Source: Micrasema longulum
Lineage: Eukaryota > Arthropoda > Insecta > Trichoptera > Brachycentridae
Assembly: GCA_022494885.1 (NCBI GenBank)
Contig: JAGVSM010005032.1
Location: 186,001 to 250,000 of the forward strand
Length of the DNA stretch: 64,000 nt
Direction: 5' to 3'
The notes below the pieces were generated by a model. It was not told where the DNA came from, ran no database searches, and worked only from the letters and a program-made list of their open reading frames with translations. Numbering within the stretch: the first letter of the stretch is position 1; the number at the start of each line of letters is the position of its first letter. Below are positions 43,740-54,937 of this stretch, in pieces. A program made the position numbers and the translations under genes.

Positions 43740-44255
43740 TAGATTACAAAAGTAAGCCAAAACAAATGTAGTCTTATAGATCGTATTATAAATAAAGCCT
43801 TTAGAATCATTTTGAAAAAAAACAGATATACGAGGGTAAAGTCGATGGTAAATGAAATGAAATTATTAACATATAAACAAAGAATATTTTACAATACAAT
43901 GATATTTGTTCATAAAATTATAAACTCTAATAAAAAAACAGAATTTTGGAAAAAAATTGATCGGAACCAGCATGAACACGATCACAATACTAGAGAAAAG
44001 AACAAAATTAGACTTCCATTTAGGAAAAAGGCAAAGTCACAAAATTCAATTTTATTTAAAGCAATTAAAAAGTATTACGAAATGGAAAAAAATATTTATG
44101 AAGAAAAAAACATATCAAAATTTAAAATAATGGTCAAGACATATGTGATAAACAATTTATAAATTAAATATATTTGCAATGTTATTATTAGAACACACAT
44201 AACAATATGTATGATATGTGTGCCCTATTTTAAGATTTAAATAAATAAATAAATA
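43740..44255 (+). pseudogene. CR1/Jockey-group LINE, C-terminal end with (taaa)n tail
   Basis: A 116-codon ORF (43812-44162) reads KKNRYTRVKSMVNEMKLLTY, QRIFYNTMIFVHKIIN, HDHNTREKNKIRLPFRKK and FKIMVKTYVINNL. This pattern (NTR...RLP...FK...Y) is the usual C-terminus of CR1-like LINE ORF2. Upstream, 43755-43810 adds NKAFRIIL. It ends with aataaataaataaa, a typical LINE 3' tail. Confidence 0.8.
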
Positions 44256-44289
44256 AGCGATATGATTTTTTAATTTTTATTATTTTGAA

Positions 44290-44815
44290 ATTACTCTTCG
44301 GTAAGGTGTCCCGATTGGTGAGTTGGCTTCCCGGTAACCGGTAATCTATCTCAACACTATCATTGATTTATTTAGGAGAATACCTAAACGAGACTATTAA
44401 TCCGGCTCCTGGAGGACTGAGTCACCGTCTCAGTTCTCACTGGAGTAATTCTCATTTAGCGCGTCCTTTTGCTTCAGCAGACCGAAGTGTTTAGGTGGCA
44501 AAGTTCGGGTGAGTAGCCAGTATTGCGGGGTATAACGCGACCCCTTGCCCAGGGCTACGGGTGAAGACCTCAACGGCTGTGATGGCGGAGATGAAGTGCA
44601 TCAGTGCATCGGAACAGGCGGAAGGGGCACAAATCTTCTCTCGGGCCACCCGGACATACTTCGGGCCATGGGCTGTTGGAAGGTTCTGCTGAGGATGGCA
44701 ACGGATGGGCGTCACGTGGCAACCGGCCGTAAAACAGAAACCGAACAACAAATCTCCCAGTCCGACGTGTAGACTGAGGACTACCAGTTCTGACCTCAAA
44801 TAAATGGGACATACA
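44290..44815. other. GC-rich block, probably part of a retroelement
   Basis: Markedly richer in GC than its surroundings, with overlapping open frames on both strands and no host-protein features. It directly follows a LINE tail and precedes repeat H. I suspect a LINE 5' region but have no second copy. Confidence 0.3.
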
Positions 44816-44854
44816 GCAAGGAGAAAGAAGAATGACGTCGTTCAAAGTAGTTAT

Positions 44855-45400
44855 TATTTTTTTCATACGTTTTAGAGAAACTTTGCAATACAATTGAACG
44901 TAGTTATGCAAAAAGCAGCCAGCCATAAGAAAGTGAAACTGAGATAATGGCAATTTTGTGAAAAGGTGATTAATCATGTCTACACAACAATTGGAATGTT
45001 TTTGGCTTAAATAAATGATAAACAATGAAAACATTAGTTTTTTTATACGACAAACAAGAATCTCATTATATATTGGACCAGTTTTAATGATTTTTAAAGA
45101 ACCATAAGAATTTTTTATTGCTGTGGGTGTTTTCTGCAAATTGAAAAATGTCATTTTTGCAATCGAAACTATTTTCAGAAGGTGATTAATATAGTTTTTT
45201 TTGTATGAAAGTGGACTGGCTGTTTTTAGGAGAACATAAAATTGACCTTACTGTACCCGATAACACTAATTTCTTATTTTTTCCTAATTGTGGACTAGCT
45301 GCTTTCTGCATAACTACGTTAAATCAAGTGTTTTAATTTTTACCGCGCGTAAGAAAACGTTTTTAATATCCAATTATCCGTAGATATAAAACTTCCTCTT
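44855..45400 (+). repeat. repeat H, copy interrupted by a 420-bp insertion
   Basis: The flanks 'catacgttttagagaaactt' and 'gttttaatttttaccgcgcg' are continuous in two other copies (50225-50345 reversed and 56258-56395) but are split here. Confidence 0.7.
44899..45318. mobile_element. DNA-transposon-like insertion with TTAA-type target
   Basis: The ends 'cgtagttatgcaaaaagcag' and (reversed) 'cgtagttatgcagaaagcag' are inverted. The flanks ttgaa (44894-44898) and ttaaa (45319-45323) match at 4 of 5 bases; uninterrupted copies of the host repeat carry a single ttaaa- or taaaa-like word there. A TTAA target is characteristic of piggyBac-type elements. No transposase. Confidence 0.75.
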
Positions 45401-45834
45401 CAAAAGGCTTACAGGCATGTTTACTTCAATTTTTTCCTAATAAAAGAACGTCAAAAAGCTAATAAAAAAGTTTATTTATTCGGTCATTTGTTTAAATTTT
45501 CATTGATTTTGCTTGCCGCGAGTAATTTTCGCATAATAAATCTTAATTAACTGTAATATACAATGTCATCCACACAAAAATAATAACAAAGGTATACATA
45601 GTTAAATGGCGGTCTTATTACTACTAGAAATTTCTTTCAGTCTTACCAAAACTAAATACAAAATTCAATAATAAAAAATAATTTTAAAAATTAAAAAACG
45701 TTTAGAAAATACAAAAATTATAAATGATTATGGTGTCTATTGTTTGCATTATTTATATTTTATATATTTTAATTTATTCTATAGCGTCTTCCAAATATTC
45801 GTTTATAGTAAACAGACATATTTATTTACACTTA

Positions 45835-45967
45835 TTTGTTTATAAATTTGTATAAACCAGTGTTAGTTGTCAGTTAAATTCCTGACGATGAGGTAGTAAC
45901 CTCGAAACCGGTCGAAGTGTAATTTAAAAAAATAAAGTGGTTTATACAAATTTATAAACAAATAAGT
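45835..45967. repeat. short element with 30-bp inverted ends and hammerhead-like core
   Basis: 'acttatttgtttataaattt' + gtataaacca at the left is inverted at the right ('tggtttatacaaatttataa'). The centre reads 'cctgacgatgaggtagtaac' then 'ctcgaaaccggtcg', which has a GAGG/CCTC hairpin followed by GAAAC, as in hammerhead ribozymes of Penelope-like retroelements, but the core has an extra U before stem II. Confidence 0.5.
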
Positions 45968-46339
45968 ATAAAATCTCACACCACAAAGTGAAAAATGTTT
46001 TTGATAACAATAATACACATTTATTTATTGAAAAAATCCTTTTAACACTCCTGCAAATTTTTCAATAAAGTTTATTTCCTTAACTTTTTTGGGGAGCTTA
46101 ATATATTTTTTTACTGTTAGGCATACGGGTCCTCTTTGTATAAATGATTGTTTCGCCAATGAAATTTTCAATTTTTTTTATTCCTGGTATATAGAGTGAA
46201 CCAAATGAATAATTTTATTTTCTGTCGAACGCAAACTAGTATTTAAAGGGTCAGTCTAGGATAAACAGAGGAGCCGGGCGGATGTTGCGTCGCTTGAGTT
46301 ATTGTTGATACATCTGCCTACAAAAAAAGGTGTTTTTGT

Positions 46340-46840
46340 GAATCGTATAAAACACTCAACTCACTCGTGCTCGTTAGCCTAGTGCCTCAACACCGAGAGG
46401 GTAGTAGATTAAAACCATTGACAAAAGTATTAACAGAAAAAACTATTGACGAGTGGCAAATTAGGTGGGATGCATCTCTGGCGGGGCGCTGGACGCGTAC
46501 ATTTTTTCCGGACATACGAAAAAGACTGAGCCTAAGGAAAATTAACCTGAATCACTGTAATGATGTAATAACGGTCAAAATTATATGACCTCGTACTAGT
46601 GAGAGATCCTAAATGTATTTGCGGGGAGCCCCGTCAGACAGCTGAACATATCCTATGGCATTGTCCGATTTTAGATACTGAAAGGGAAAACATGCTGAAC
46701 ATCTTGACGGAGGTGACAAGGCCGATGTGGAATCCAAGCTTATTGGCTAATCCAACTAACGTTAAAGCATTTTTTCATTTTGTGAGCGAATGGGTGGAAA
46801 AATGGGAGGAACTGGGTAAAGGTCCACCATGAGTACTAAA
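46340..46840 (+). pseudogene. R1-like LINE, ORF2 C-terminal end
   Basis: Two frames read WQIRWDASLAGRWTRTFFPD then CICGEPRQTAEHILWHCPIL, the conserved end of R1/LOA-type LINE ORF2 with its C-x-C ... H ... C zinc motif. One frameshift separates them near 46590; the reading stops at 46832. The 3' flank to about 47510 may be its 3' UTR. Confidence 0.8.
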
Positions 46841-46844
46841 TCAG

Positions 46845-47935
46845 TTCAAGATAAAAGGATACATACTTGTGTACTAGCATCGGTTGTCTGAACTGAACTC
46901 TTGTCTGTCCGAGTTGTTTTTGTCCCATAGAAGGGAAGTGGTAAATTACAAATCTAAATAGTAGACTAACTCGAGAGAACCACGCGCCGACCATGCTCTA
47001 GGACCCGTTTCGTCTGCTCTAAGGTCTGAGAGATTGTTAGGACGATTAGAGTCTTTGCTTAGGATTGATTCTACTGTTGGTATTAGGATAGTGGTTTTTG
47101 CGAGGGATCCAGTATTATGACGAGAAATAATTTTGCCTGAGTTCAATAGGGATCATGCTAGGTTCTGTGTTAGGATTTTGCCAGTAATGTCTTGATAATT
47201 TGATGTTCTTCTGTGAGTTGGTATAGATACGTATTGTTTTTCTTCTGTTGCTTGAGTGCATGTTGTATAGGGCAAATCATTCTAATGTTTCCTATATGTA
47301 TTCGGGTTTTGTGTCGTTGTTTGATTTGTTTGTATTACTACGTTCTTTTTTCTTTCCGAGGCGGGATCTGGAGCATGCGGCCGCGGTCTCAATTTGGAAC
47401 TAACACTGTATTCATTCACTGTCATACTGGGAAATGAGAAAAAGGTGAAAAAGTGAGGAGGACCATGTGATAATACTTCAGTGAGGGTTATAATAAAAGC
47501 TTTTATAGCTGGGTAAGCTGTGTTGTTCTTTTCGCGGTTTGATTGTAAAGAAATATTAAATTTTCGCTTAATTAGTTTTTAAAAAATTGATAGTGATATG
47601 CGAAACTGAAGAAAGACACAAGTCTTTATGAACAGTTTCGGGAAAAGGGGTGGGTGCTTTCATTGTATCCTAGTGCCTCTTCTTAATATGAAATAGCGCT
47701 GCCCGTGTTTGTTGCATACGCAGAGGGTGATTATTTTTCAGGGCAATTTCCATAGCGTGTTACGACACTGTTTCTGAAACTGAGGCAAGAGGCAGGAGCT
47801 GTGTTGTAATAGCAACTTAGTAATTAGTCAGCACAATTAACTAAGTGCACGGAGTATCTCTAGTCCCTAGTTCCTGTTCCCTAGTGATAAGGTTGTACTG
47901 AAGTTTATAAGGCACCTACCTAGTATTTACACTTT
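46845..47935. other. flank of the R1-like LINE
   Basis: Higher GC to about 47470 suggests a LINE 3' UTR. Beyond it nothing was recognised. Confidence 0.35.
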
Positions 47936-48267
47936 GCATGTAGGGGAAGTTTGGGTAGCCCCGGACACCTTAAAAAATTGCACATAAAATGTCTGTTTAC
48001 ATTTTACTCTTATAACAAAATTAGGAACTTATTTAATCACATAAATATGAAATAATATAATATTAAGAAAAAAAAAGTCAAATATTTAATACGCATTTTT
48101 TTGGCAACACAAAAGACGAATACTAAGAAGTAAATAGTGTCCTAAACGTTTTTCGGCCTAACAAACGTCACGGTAATCTTTGGTATTTTTTATTATTAAT
48201 ATTATAAAGTAATGCCTAGTAGGAGAAGACCCGTGCTAAGGCAGACTAACATAATAAACGTTTATTT

Positions 48268-48489
48268 ATATATTTCCATATACATACACACACACGTGTG
48301 TACACATATAAAGATACATACACACATCCATAAACATACATACACGCATACATACACATACATACACACATACATACACACATACATACACATACATACA
48401 CACATAAACATGCATATATACATACATGTACATACATATATATGTACACACATAAAGATACACTCACCCACATACACATACGTACATAT

Positions 48490-48536
<47 letters not shown>

Positions 48537-48540
48537 TTTA
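48268..48540. repeat. (ACATAC)n / (CA)n / (TA)n microsatellite
   Basis: Long imperfect runs of acatac, acac and tata. The open frames on both strands here are repeat artefacts. Confidence 0.95.
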
Positions 48541-48689
48541 AACTTTATCCTTCTTTTCTTTGTATTGTAAAGTGTTTAAACTGTCGTTGATACAACTAAT
48601 AATATTACGTATCTTGCAATGTAGTTTAATAAGCTTTCAGTTTCTTTTCTTCCTAACTTAATAAGCCATTGTTTTATTTTATTTTTTGG

Positions 48690-48995
48690 CTAGTATTTAC
48701 ATCGGGTTGGGTGAGTAATGTATACTTGAAGCATCAAACACAGTCTTCGTAGGCTTAATCATTGCACTTGTGGCATTGAATTCAGTCTTCCTCAAAGGTT
48801 TCTCCACATACGATGCATTTGATCTCTTTACATTGATTATATTGAACAGCCTGAATAATTTTAATTAAGTTTTTAGGGCCTTACTTTTCTTTTTTGCCTC
48901 TTGGTCCTTTTGGTTACCCTTATTTTTCTTTCATTCTTCAACATCCTTTTTATATGGTGAAGATGTTAAAGAACTCACTCTGGGGAGTCTTTCTT
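48690..48995 (-). pseudogene. transposase C-terminal zinc-finger remnant
   Basis: The reverse strand reads ERLPRVSSLTSSPYKKDVEE and, in another frame, CKEIKCIVCGETFEED(stop)IQCHKCND(stop)AYEDC. Both stops stand where related insect pogo-like proteins have tryptophan (EDWIQC, CxxWxH). The C-x2-C ... C-x2-C spacing of the finger is intact. Confidence 0.65.
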
Positions 48996-49674
48996 TTGAG
49001 TATTTGTTTACTCTCGAGAGGGCGCATTTAACATAATAATTTATTATTAACAAAAAATTAATTTTATTTCACCATAAAAGTATACCGGCGCACTACTAGA
49101 GCCTGTAGTAAAAATTGTAATGCTATATATTTTGTTTATTACCTATATTATTACATTCCGTTTTTTTTTCCAATATTTTTATAAAGCGACTTGTTCAGTA
49201 CATAACACGTACTTTTAAGGCACTAAAATAACATAATAAAATATTATTTAAGTTTTCTTTTTGTAATGTTAAATTCCTATTTTATACACCTAATTCACGG
49301 TTTGCATTTTTTGTAAATCAATAAGTAGAAAACTATAAATGGCCTATTTAGTTGCTACATAACTAAATATGCTATATAAAGCTGTTGTTTTCTCAAAACA
49401 AAATAAAATTTTAAAAGTATTACGTTAATGTTTTATTTAATATTTAAGTGTCCGGGGTTACCCGCCATCCGTGGCTACTCGGACTTCTCCTATATATGTT
49501 TGAGTGATTAGTTCAGTCGTTTAATTTCGCAAAATCTACCGATAAAATAAATATAGAATTATAGTATTACAAGGAAAGCATGCATTAAGTTTATAATATA
49601 TTTAAGCATTTATTGGTTAAAAAAATGAATAGATTATTCATAAGCAGGTATCTAATACATGTGGTCCACCTCGT

Positions 49675-49805
49675 AGTCAAATTGAAAGCGCAAAACACCC
49701 AGGCTTGAGAAATATCACATCAAATTTTTGTGATCTCACCAAGAATCGAACCCGTAACCGTCCATGCGTGAAGCAAGCGTATTACTTATCACACAATGGA
49801 GGCCA
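49675..49805 (-). mobile_element. SINE-C head
   Basis: The reverse strand has B-box 'gggttcgattcttgg' and the head 'gataagtaatacgcttgctt'. It matches 20.15-20.27 kb. Confidence 0.65.
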
Positions 49806-50224
49806 CCTTTAGTCCGATTTAGCATTGAAATTCTTTTGTCACAACATGATACGTTATTAGCTTCCTGGATTGCGTATATGAAGCGTTATTAATATTCCAA
49901 AAGTTACTTAATTTGATTAGCATATAGTAGATTACGGCAAATGAAAAGCTTTAGGCCCATTTCATACGTGTTGTCTAAATTTAGACGACACGGCAAAATA
50001 GAGTAGTTTGACTTTTATTGTATTTCAGTAGATAGATGGCTAAGTATATGTAACTTTTTACAGATTTTGAAGGAGAGCAATTCTAAAGGCTCTGAAAAAA
50101 TAGAATTTTAGTTTAAAGGCTTAGTTCTAGTGTCACAAGATGCATTGAACATTTGTTGCTCCAAAATTTTTTGTTTACACAAAATGCTAAAAAAATTTTT
50201 TTTTTCCAGACTATTATAAATAAG

Positions 50225-50345
50225 GAAGTTCAGCCTCACTGGAAATTGGATATAAAAATGTTTTCTTAAGCCCGGTAAAAATTAAACCATTTAATTGTAC
50301 GGCGAAGTTTTTTAAAAATGTATGAAAAATATAATAAAAAATATT
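50225..50345 (-). repeat. repeat H, uninterrupted copy
   Basis: 'aacttcgccgtacaattaaa' runs straight into 'tggtttaatttttaccggg' (reverse strand), giving an empty version of the 44899-45318 insertion site. Confidence 0.65.
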
Positions 50346-50349
50346 TTGT

Positions 50350-51150
50350 TAAAAACGAACTACTTTGAACGACACTAGTCATTCACTAGTTCATATGAAT
50401 CAACCAACGCGCAACGGTAAGAGTGATAAGGTAACTTTGGACGATTTTCGTATTCTTCAAGCGGATATATCTAATATGAGTATGGGGAAGGCGAAAAAAA
50501 ATGAGGTCCAAAAAACGATTATCGATTGTTTTTTTAAATATTAAAAAAAAAACTTTATTTGGATAACCAAAAGCTATATTTATCTTAAATATAAAACAAA
50601 ATAAATTACAAATAAGCCAATTACAGGTTTTCACGAGTAACATCACAGTGAGTTAAAAAATATTGTTGCACGGTATGGTAAAAAATTTTGAGATTCTGAT
50701 GAGCATTTGTTTTTATGTTCCTGATAATCAAAACATTTAGGTTTGTAATAAAAAATTTTTAACGAACTTCCCATTGTAATTTATTATATTAATAAAAGAC
50801 GAGTGATACTTTAACCCACGAATTTGGAATATCCAGTGACCGGTTTTATCGCTTTCGCGACATCTTAAAATATAGTGTACTTTTTTGTATGGAGGAATAC
50901 GCTGTAATGTAATCGGCTAGTTTCATCGTTCACTGAGAACGGGCTGGGGGCTGGGCGCATTTCGTAGATATTTTTTTAGGAAGATATAAACGGTGGTGGT
51001 AATTTATAATAAATAAAAAATATTTTATTTATTTTCGCATATTAACTATAAAACATTATTATCGTAAGTCAAATAAAATGGTAAGCTGTGAATAATCGCT
51101 TAATTTGACGATTCGCTTCTGATACTTTGCCATCTTTACACTGTTTTTTA
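50350..51150. other. intergenic DNA
   Basis: No gene or second repeat copy recognised. The short ORF at 50386-50646 (minus) shows no family features. Confidence 0.3.
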
Positions 51151-51164
51151 TATTGATTTAGTGG

Positions 51165-51440
51165 TTCTTCTTCCTAGTTGGTTCTTCATGACTGATGATC
51201 GTGACCACCATGTCGTATTCTTGAGACTGCAGTCCTCCACTTCTGAGGGCTGTCACAAACGAAGGGCCTGTTGTAGTTTTTATCTGGTCCGACCAGCGGA
51301 CGGAAGAGCTCTCTTGCCCTCTTCTTCCCTTTACGCTGCCGATCCCAAGAAGCTTCGGCAGGCAAACTTCCTCTCTCCTTGCGAGGTGACCAAAATATTG
51401 GAGTTCAGTTCCTGTAGAATGGAGACGTTTGTGCGTCTCC
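51165..51440 (-). mobile_element. LINE reverse-transcriptase C-terminal fragment
   Basis: The reverse strand reads ILVTSQGERGSLPKLLGIGS then RREESSPVRWSDQI, as in the 'GHxxRR...GKVEG...GRSPxRWSDQI' tail of an insect LINE. The 127-codon plus-strand ORF over it is a shadow. Confidence 0.65.
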
Positions 51441-51544
51441 TGCCCTGGGTATTCTTAGCATACGCTTCCAGCACCACATCTCAAATGCATCTATACCACT
51501 ATTGCAACTTTTTTAACTTTCAGAGACAACAGCTGGAGGCATGA

Positions 51545-52535
51545 TGCAGAAGTTTGGGCAAGGAACTTTGTGACATCGGATCAGTGACACTTCATAAAGA
51601 ACTCACACTTCAGAGGTAGTATTTTACATGGTCAAGGTAGTACAGGACATTGGTAAAATAAACCAAAGTAGAAGACAACATGCAGAACACTCTTCTAGTA
51701 GAACGGAGGGCCTGTCGATGACTGTCAACAGGCCGGCCCGCTTCTTCTGAAGAGTTTTAAGTTATTTCCTCTTCGCTAAAGCAAATGCTAGAGAAGTTCC
51801 TGATTGGTCCACTTTAGAAAATCCCTTCTGATCTCAACATTTAAAGATAAAATAGAAGCTTATCAAAAGCGGAAAAATCATATTTAATGAATTATAAACC
51901 TTGAACATAATACGCAAGATAAATAATTATTGACACTTCCATATAAAAAAACACATTGCAAATATTGCGGTTGTTATTGTTTATTTTTCCGTCCCATATA
52001 AAAAAAATTAACAGGATTTACTGGCAAATGTCAGAAAAAATTCTGCAAAGAGAAATCGAGTGAAGATTATTCGGCCTCATGGTGTTCTGATTCGTGCGTT
52101 TGACTAAATATTAACGAAAACAAATCATTTTTATACAATAAAAATCAATCCAATCGATGTTATTTTGTCGTGCCGTGTGGATTTTTGCGATCATAAATTA
52201 ATATAAAATCGGCCTAGACCGAATGGGAACTCGATACTCATTTAGGTCGCACAGTGCCGCACTGATTAGCGCTTCTTCAAACGACGGCTACCCGCAAAGG
52301 CCTCACGGCGAACCAAGTTGTTTCAACTTTTACGGATTCCTCTCACAATCACAACAGAAAATAATCATTTCCTCAACCATTTTCTAGCTGAAATTTTACT
52401 CCCTAGGCATGTATCAAACGTAACATTGTAATGATTGTTTCCAATCGTATCGAAATAATAATTTATTTATTTAATTTATTAAGGTACAAATAATAAACAG
52501 TTGACATTGGTGTTCAAAATTGTTCAATTTACATA
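51545..52535. other. intergenic DNA
   Basis: No gene supported. A (taaa)-like run at 52460-52480 on the minus strand may be another LINE tail. Confidence 0.3.
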
Positions 52536-52539
52536 TTCA

Positions 52540-52650
52540 GACTGGTTGTTTGGACGGTCAACTGTGCAACTGGCGAAGAGGGTTCGATTTCCGCCAACGC
52601 AGTGGCACGAAAATCCAAGAAATATTTGTTCACAATAAGGAAGTTTATTT
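52540..52650 (+). mobile_element. tRNA-like SINE head
   Basis: 'ctggttgtttggacggtcaa' with B-box 'gagggttcgatttccgc' looks like a tRNA-derived SINE head. No partner copy is seen in this window. Confidence 0.45.
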
Positions 52651-52724
52651 GTTTTGATAAAGTTCGATTTAAAAGCGTAAGAACTATCTTATTTTGATAT
52701 TTAAAAATAAAATAAAATGGTAAG

Positions 52725-52920
52725 GCCAAAGAAGAAGGCGGCCGCTTTTTTACACGCTTTAAGAGACTTGCCTCATACATGTAGGGTTTTGAGTTCGATA
52801 CCCGGTGAGATAAAAATAATTCAATGTGATTTTTCTCAGGCCTTGGTGTTCTGTGCTGTAATTTATCACTGTGATTGGGCCTCTTGGCCCGTTATGGTGC
52901 AAACAAATAGGTCAAAAAAA
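52725..52920 (+). mobile_element. SINE-C copy
   Basis: B-box 'tgagttcgatacccgg' is followed by 'cactgtgattgggcctcttg' and 'gcccgttatggtgca', the SINE-C tail. The overlapping 76-codon ORF is not a gene. Confidence 0.75.
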
Positions 52921-53014
52921 CGAATCATGTATGTAATTTCACAGTGATAAATTTTTCTCCTGTAGGTGATTTTACCGTTTTGAAATTGAATTAGTTATGT
53001 TTTCCGAGTGAGAT

Positions 53015-53460
53015 ACAGCGCATGGGGATGCTGCGTGGGCGGGGGGGTGGGGGCAGGGCGCCGCGCGCAGCCTTCCCCCCTCGCTCCCCTGTCCGCCCGG
53101 CCGGAGCTCCGCCCGCAGCACTCCGGCCCCGGCCGCTCCGTCGTCGTCACGCGCGCCGCTCTCGCCTCCTCCCGCAGCCCTGGGACCAGCCCGCGCCGCC
53201 GCCGCCCGCCGCCCCCGCCATGGGGCCCCCTCCCCAGGGCCCCCGGAGACAGGGACCCCGCTTACACCGAAGACTGTTTTAGAAACGCGATATCGACTGA
53301 AAGGGTAAATTCGAAATACCGGAATTGATTAAAATGATAATAAATATTTATTCGCACCAGCGCGCGACCCGCGACTCGATACTGACCCTTGGCGTCGGCG
53401 TGCCGCCGGACCGTCACCAGGGTTGATTGATAAAAAAATCGGCGCGAATTTTCGCAAAAG
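53015..53460 (+). promoter_or_regulatory. GC-rich island / probable promoter and 5' UTR
   Basis: 53020-53275 is extremely GC-rich with many CpG, unlike the rest of the window, and 53360-53420 is also GC-rich. At about 53441-53457 'cggcgcgaattttcgc' resembles paired E2F-type sites. It precedes a Kozak ATG at 53679. The open frames here are compositional. Promoter activity is inferred. Confidence 0.55.
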
Positions 53461-53678
53461 CTTTAAAATTGACCTCGAAGGAATTATGATATTTGGATAA
53501 CCTTTACTAATTTATTCTCGAAGGTGCCGCGAGTTGATGTTTGACATTGACACATATTTACGATGGATCAATTAGCGATAGGCGGCTAAAGGGACACTCA
53601 GGTGCTACATCCGAGAAGGTGGACATTCCTCCCATGCAGTCTTCAGCGCAGATATACTACTGACGGACCATCGCCACC

Positions 53679-53732
53679 ATGGAGAGACCGAGCTCCGACT
53701 CCAAGATAAAAGTCGACCTAGACATGTGGGAT
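53679..53732 (+). CDS. first coding exon of an unrecognised gene
   Basis: The ATG has a perfect Kozak context (gccaccATGG). It is followed by 17 further codons (MERPSSDSKIKVDLDMWD) and a consensus donor gtgagt in phase 0. I do not recognise the protein from 18 residues; it has no signal peptide and looks like the start of a soluble protein. The remaining exons would lie beyond 64000 or in unrecognised sequence; the GC-rich island upstream supports a real promoter. Confidence 0.6.
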
Positions 53733-54930
53733 GTGAGTAACATATTTATTTACTCCAATATTATGTGTAAAAAACAAACTGGAGCCCGAAGCTCGTATTT
53801 TAGGTTATCAGGGAGAGCGGTTTCTGGATACCGCTGTCGATACTTTCACTAACGATCCGAAAAATGCAATCTTGGGACGTCAACTCATTCATAATTCAAA
53901 TACTTAAATACAAACACAGCGCTGTGCTTGATTTTTAATACCCCCCAAAAAAACACAGCTGTTTGAATATAATGTTCATTTTAAGCAATGAGTCATTATT
54001 AATTACGGCTACCCCGACTTGTTGTTTACACATTGCAAGAACTTTTGCCGCAGATTGAATTCATCTAGTTATAAAACTGCTATTGCGCATTGGATAATTT
54101 TCAGAGAGAATGTTATATCAATTTATTGAGTGAATCTAGGCAATATGATGTAACATATTTTTATTAATGCTGGTTGTTGAATTCATGTCCATGATCGGTA
54201 TAAATTTTGATTGCATATATATTTTATGATTTGGTAATATTGTAATGAATCGAATTTGGAAAAAAAGTCATGTATCTAGAAGGGGAACGAGTATTTATTT
54301 CCGTTAAAAATGAATAATTTATTTGTGAATCATATTTATTAGCTAGGATTTGGAACAATGACTGCCATTTTGATGAATACGTATCGTATAAAAATAAATT
54401 AAGTTATTCATATCTACTGTATTTAGGACAAAGGCTTCGAACCACAATTTCAGCGAAAGTTGTTTTATTGTGTTTTTTAACTAATAACTTGGGTCATGTA
54501 CATATTCTGGCAGAAAGGGTGCACCAATAGGTGTTTTCGGTTTAAATACTACTTGCTAGAATATGTATACGAGTATATAAGACTTACGAAATAGTTATAC
54601 ACGTTTAATATAATGAAACTGCTTTTTCCATAATGATTGTGGTTTGAAGCCTTTGTCCTGAACACATTCGATGTGATCTCTTCAGATCTTCGTATATTAT
54701 CTAATTATATATTTTTTAGTATAAGGTTGCAATTAGACATTAATAAATAATTAATGCTATGTAATGGGCATATGATGATTAATGAAAGGTTTATGATTTT
54801 ATGCATGATATAAAATTATATTATTTTATTACGTGTCCGGGCAAATAAAATACAAATAGAATTCTGGTTGAGTGCATACGTTCGCACGATGGAGACTAGG
54901 TAAAAATTCTAAAAAATAAAATGGAGTAGA
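53733..54930 (+). other. start of the first intron of that gene
   Basis: AT-rich with no exon seen. The word 'cttcgaaccacaatttcagc' near 54437 is partly mirrored near 54640-54660. Confidence 0.3.
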
Positions 54931-54937
54931 GAAAAGT

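Larger units (their letters stand above)
47943..49490 (-). mobile_element. pogo/Tigger-like DNA transposon remnant, TA target
   Basis: The ends 'ggggaagtttgggtagcc' + ccggacac and (reversed) 'ggagaagtccgagtagcc' with ccccggacac are inverted and flanked by TA (47941-47942, 49491-49492). The interior holds a decayed zinc-finger-like end of a transposase on the minus strand, a large CA/TA microsatellite and AT-rich filler. The catalytic domain is gone. Confidence 0.65.

Noticed and set aside
44491..45154. Overlapping minus-strand ORFs of 102 and 194 codons
   Set aside because: They cross the boundary between the GC-rich block and the 420-bp insertion and have no family features.
48212..48260. 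Start of a pogo-type transposase (MPSRRRPVLRQ) on the plus strand
   Set aside because: The recognisable transposase end of the same element is on the minus strand, so this short plus-strand match is probably chance.
48268..48540. CRISPR-like regular repeat array
   Set aside because: It is a simple microsatellite in a eukaryotic genome, without unique spacers.
48212..48541. 109-codon and overlapping antisense ORFs rich in H, T, Y or C, V
   Set aside because: They are translations of an (ACATAC)n microsatellite open in several frames on both strands.
51161..51544. 127-codon plus-strand ORF
   Set aside because: The opposite strand reads as a LINE reverse-transcriptase tail (RWSDQI), so this is a shadow.
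52717..52947. 76-codon plus-strand ORF
   Set aside because: It lies entirely in a SINE-C copy.
53008..53328. Two overlapping plus-strand ORFs rich in P, R, A
   Set aside because: They are open because of high GC and have different overlapping frames with no domain; a 5' UTR/promoter is more likely, given the Kozak ATG downstream.
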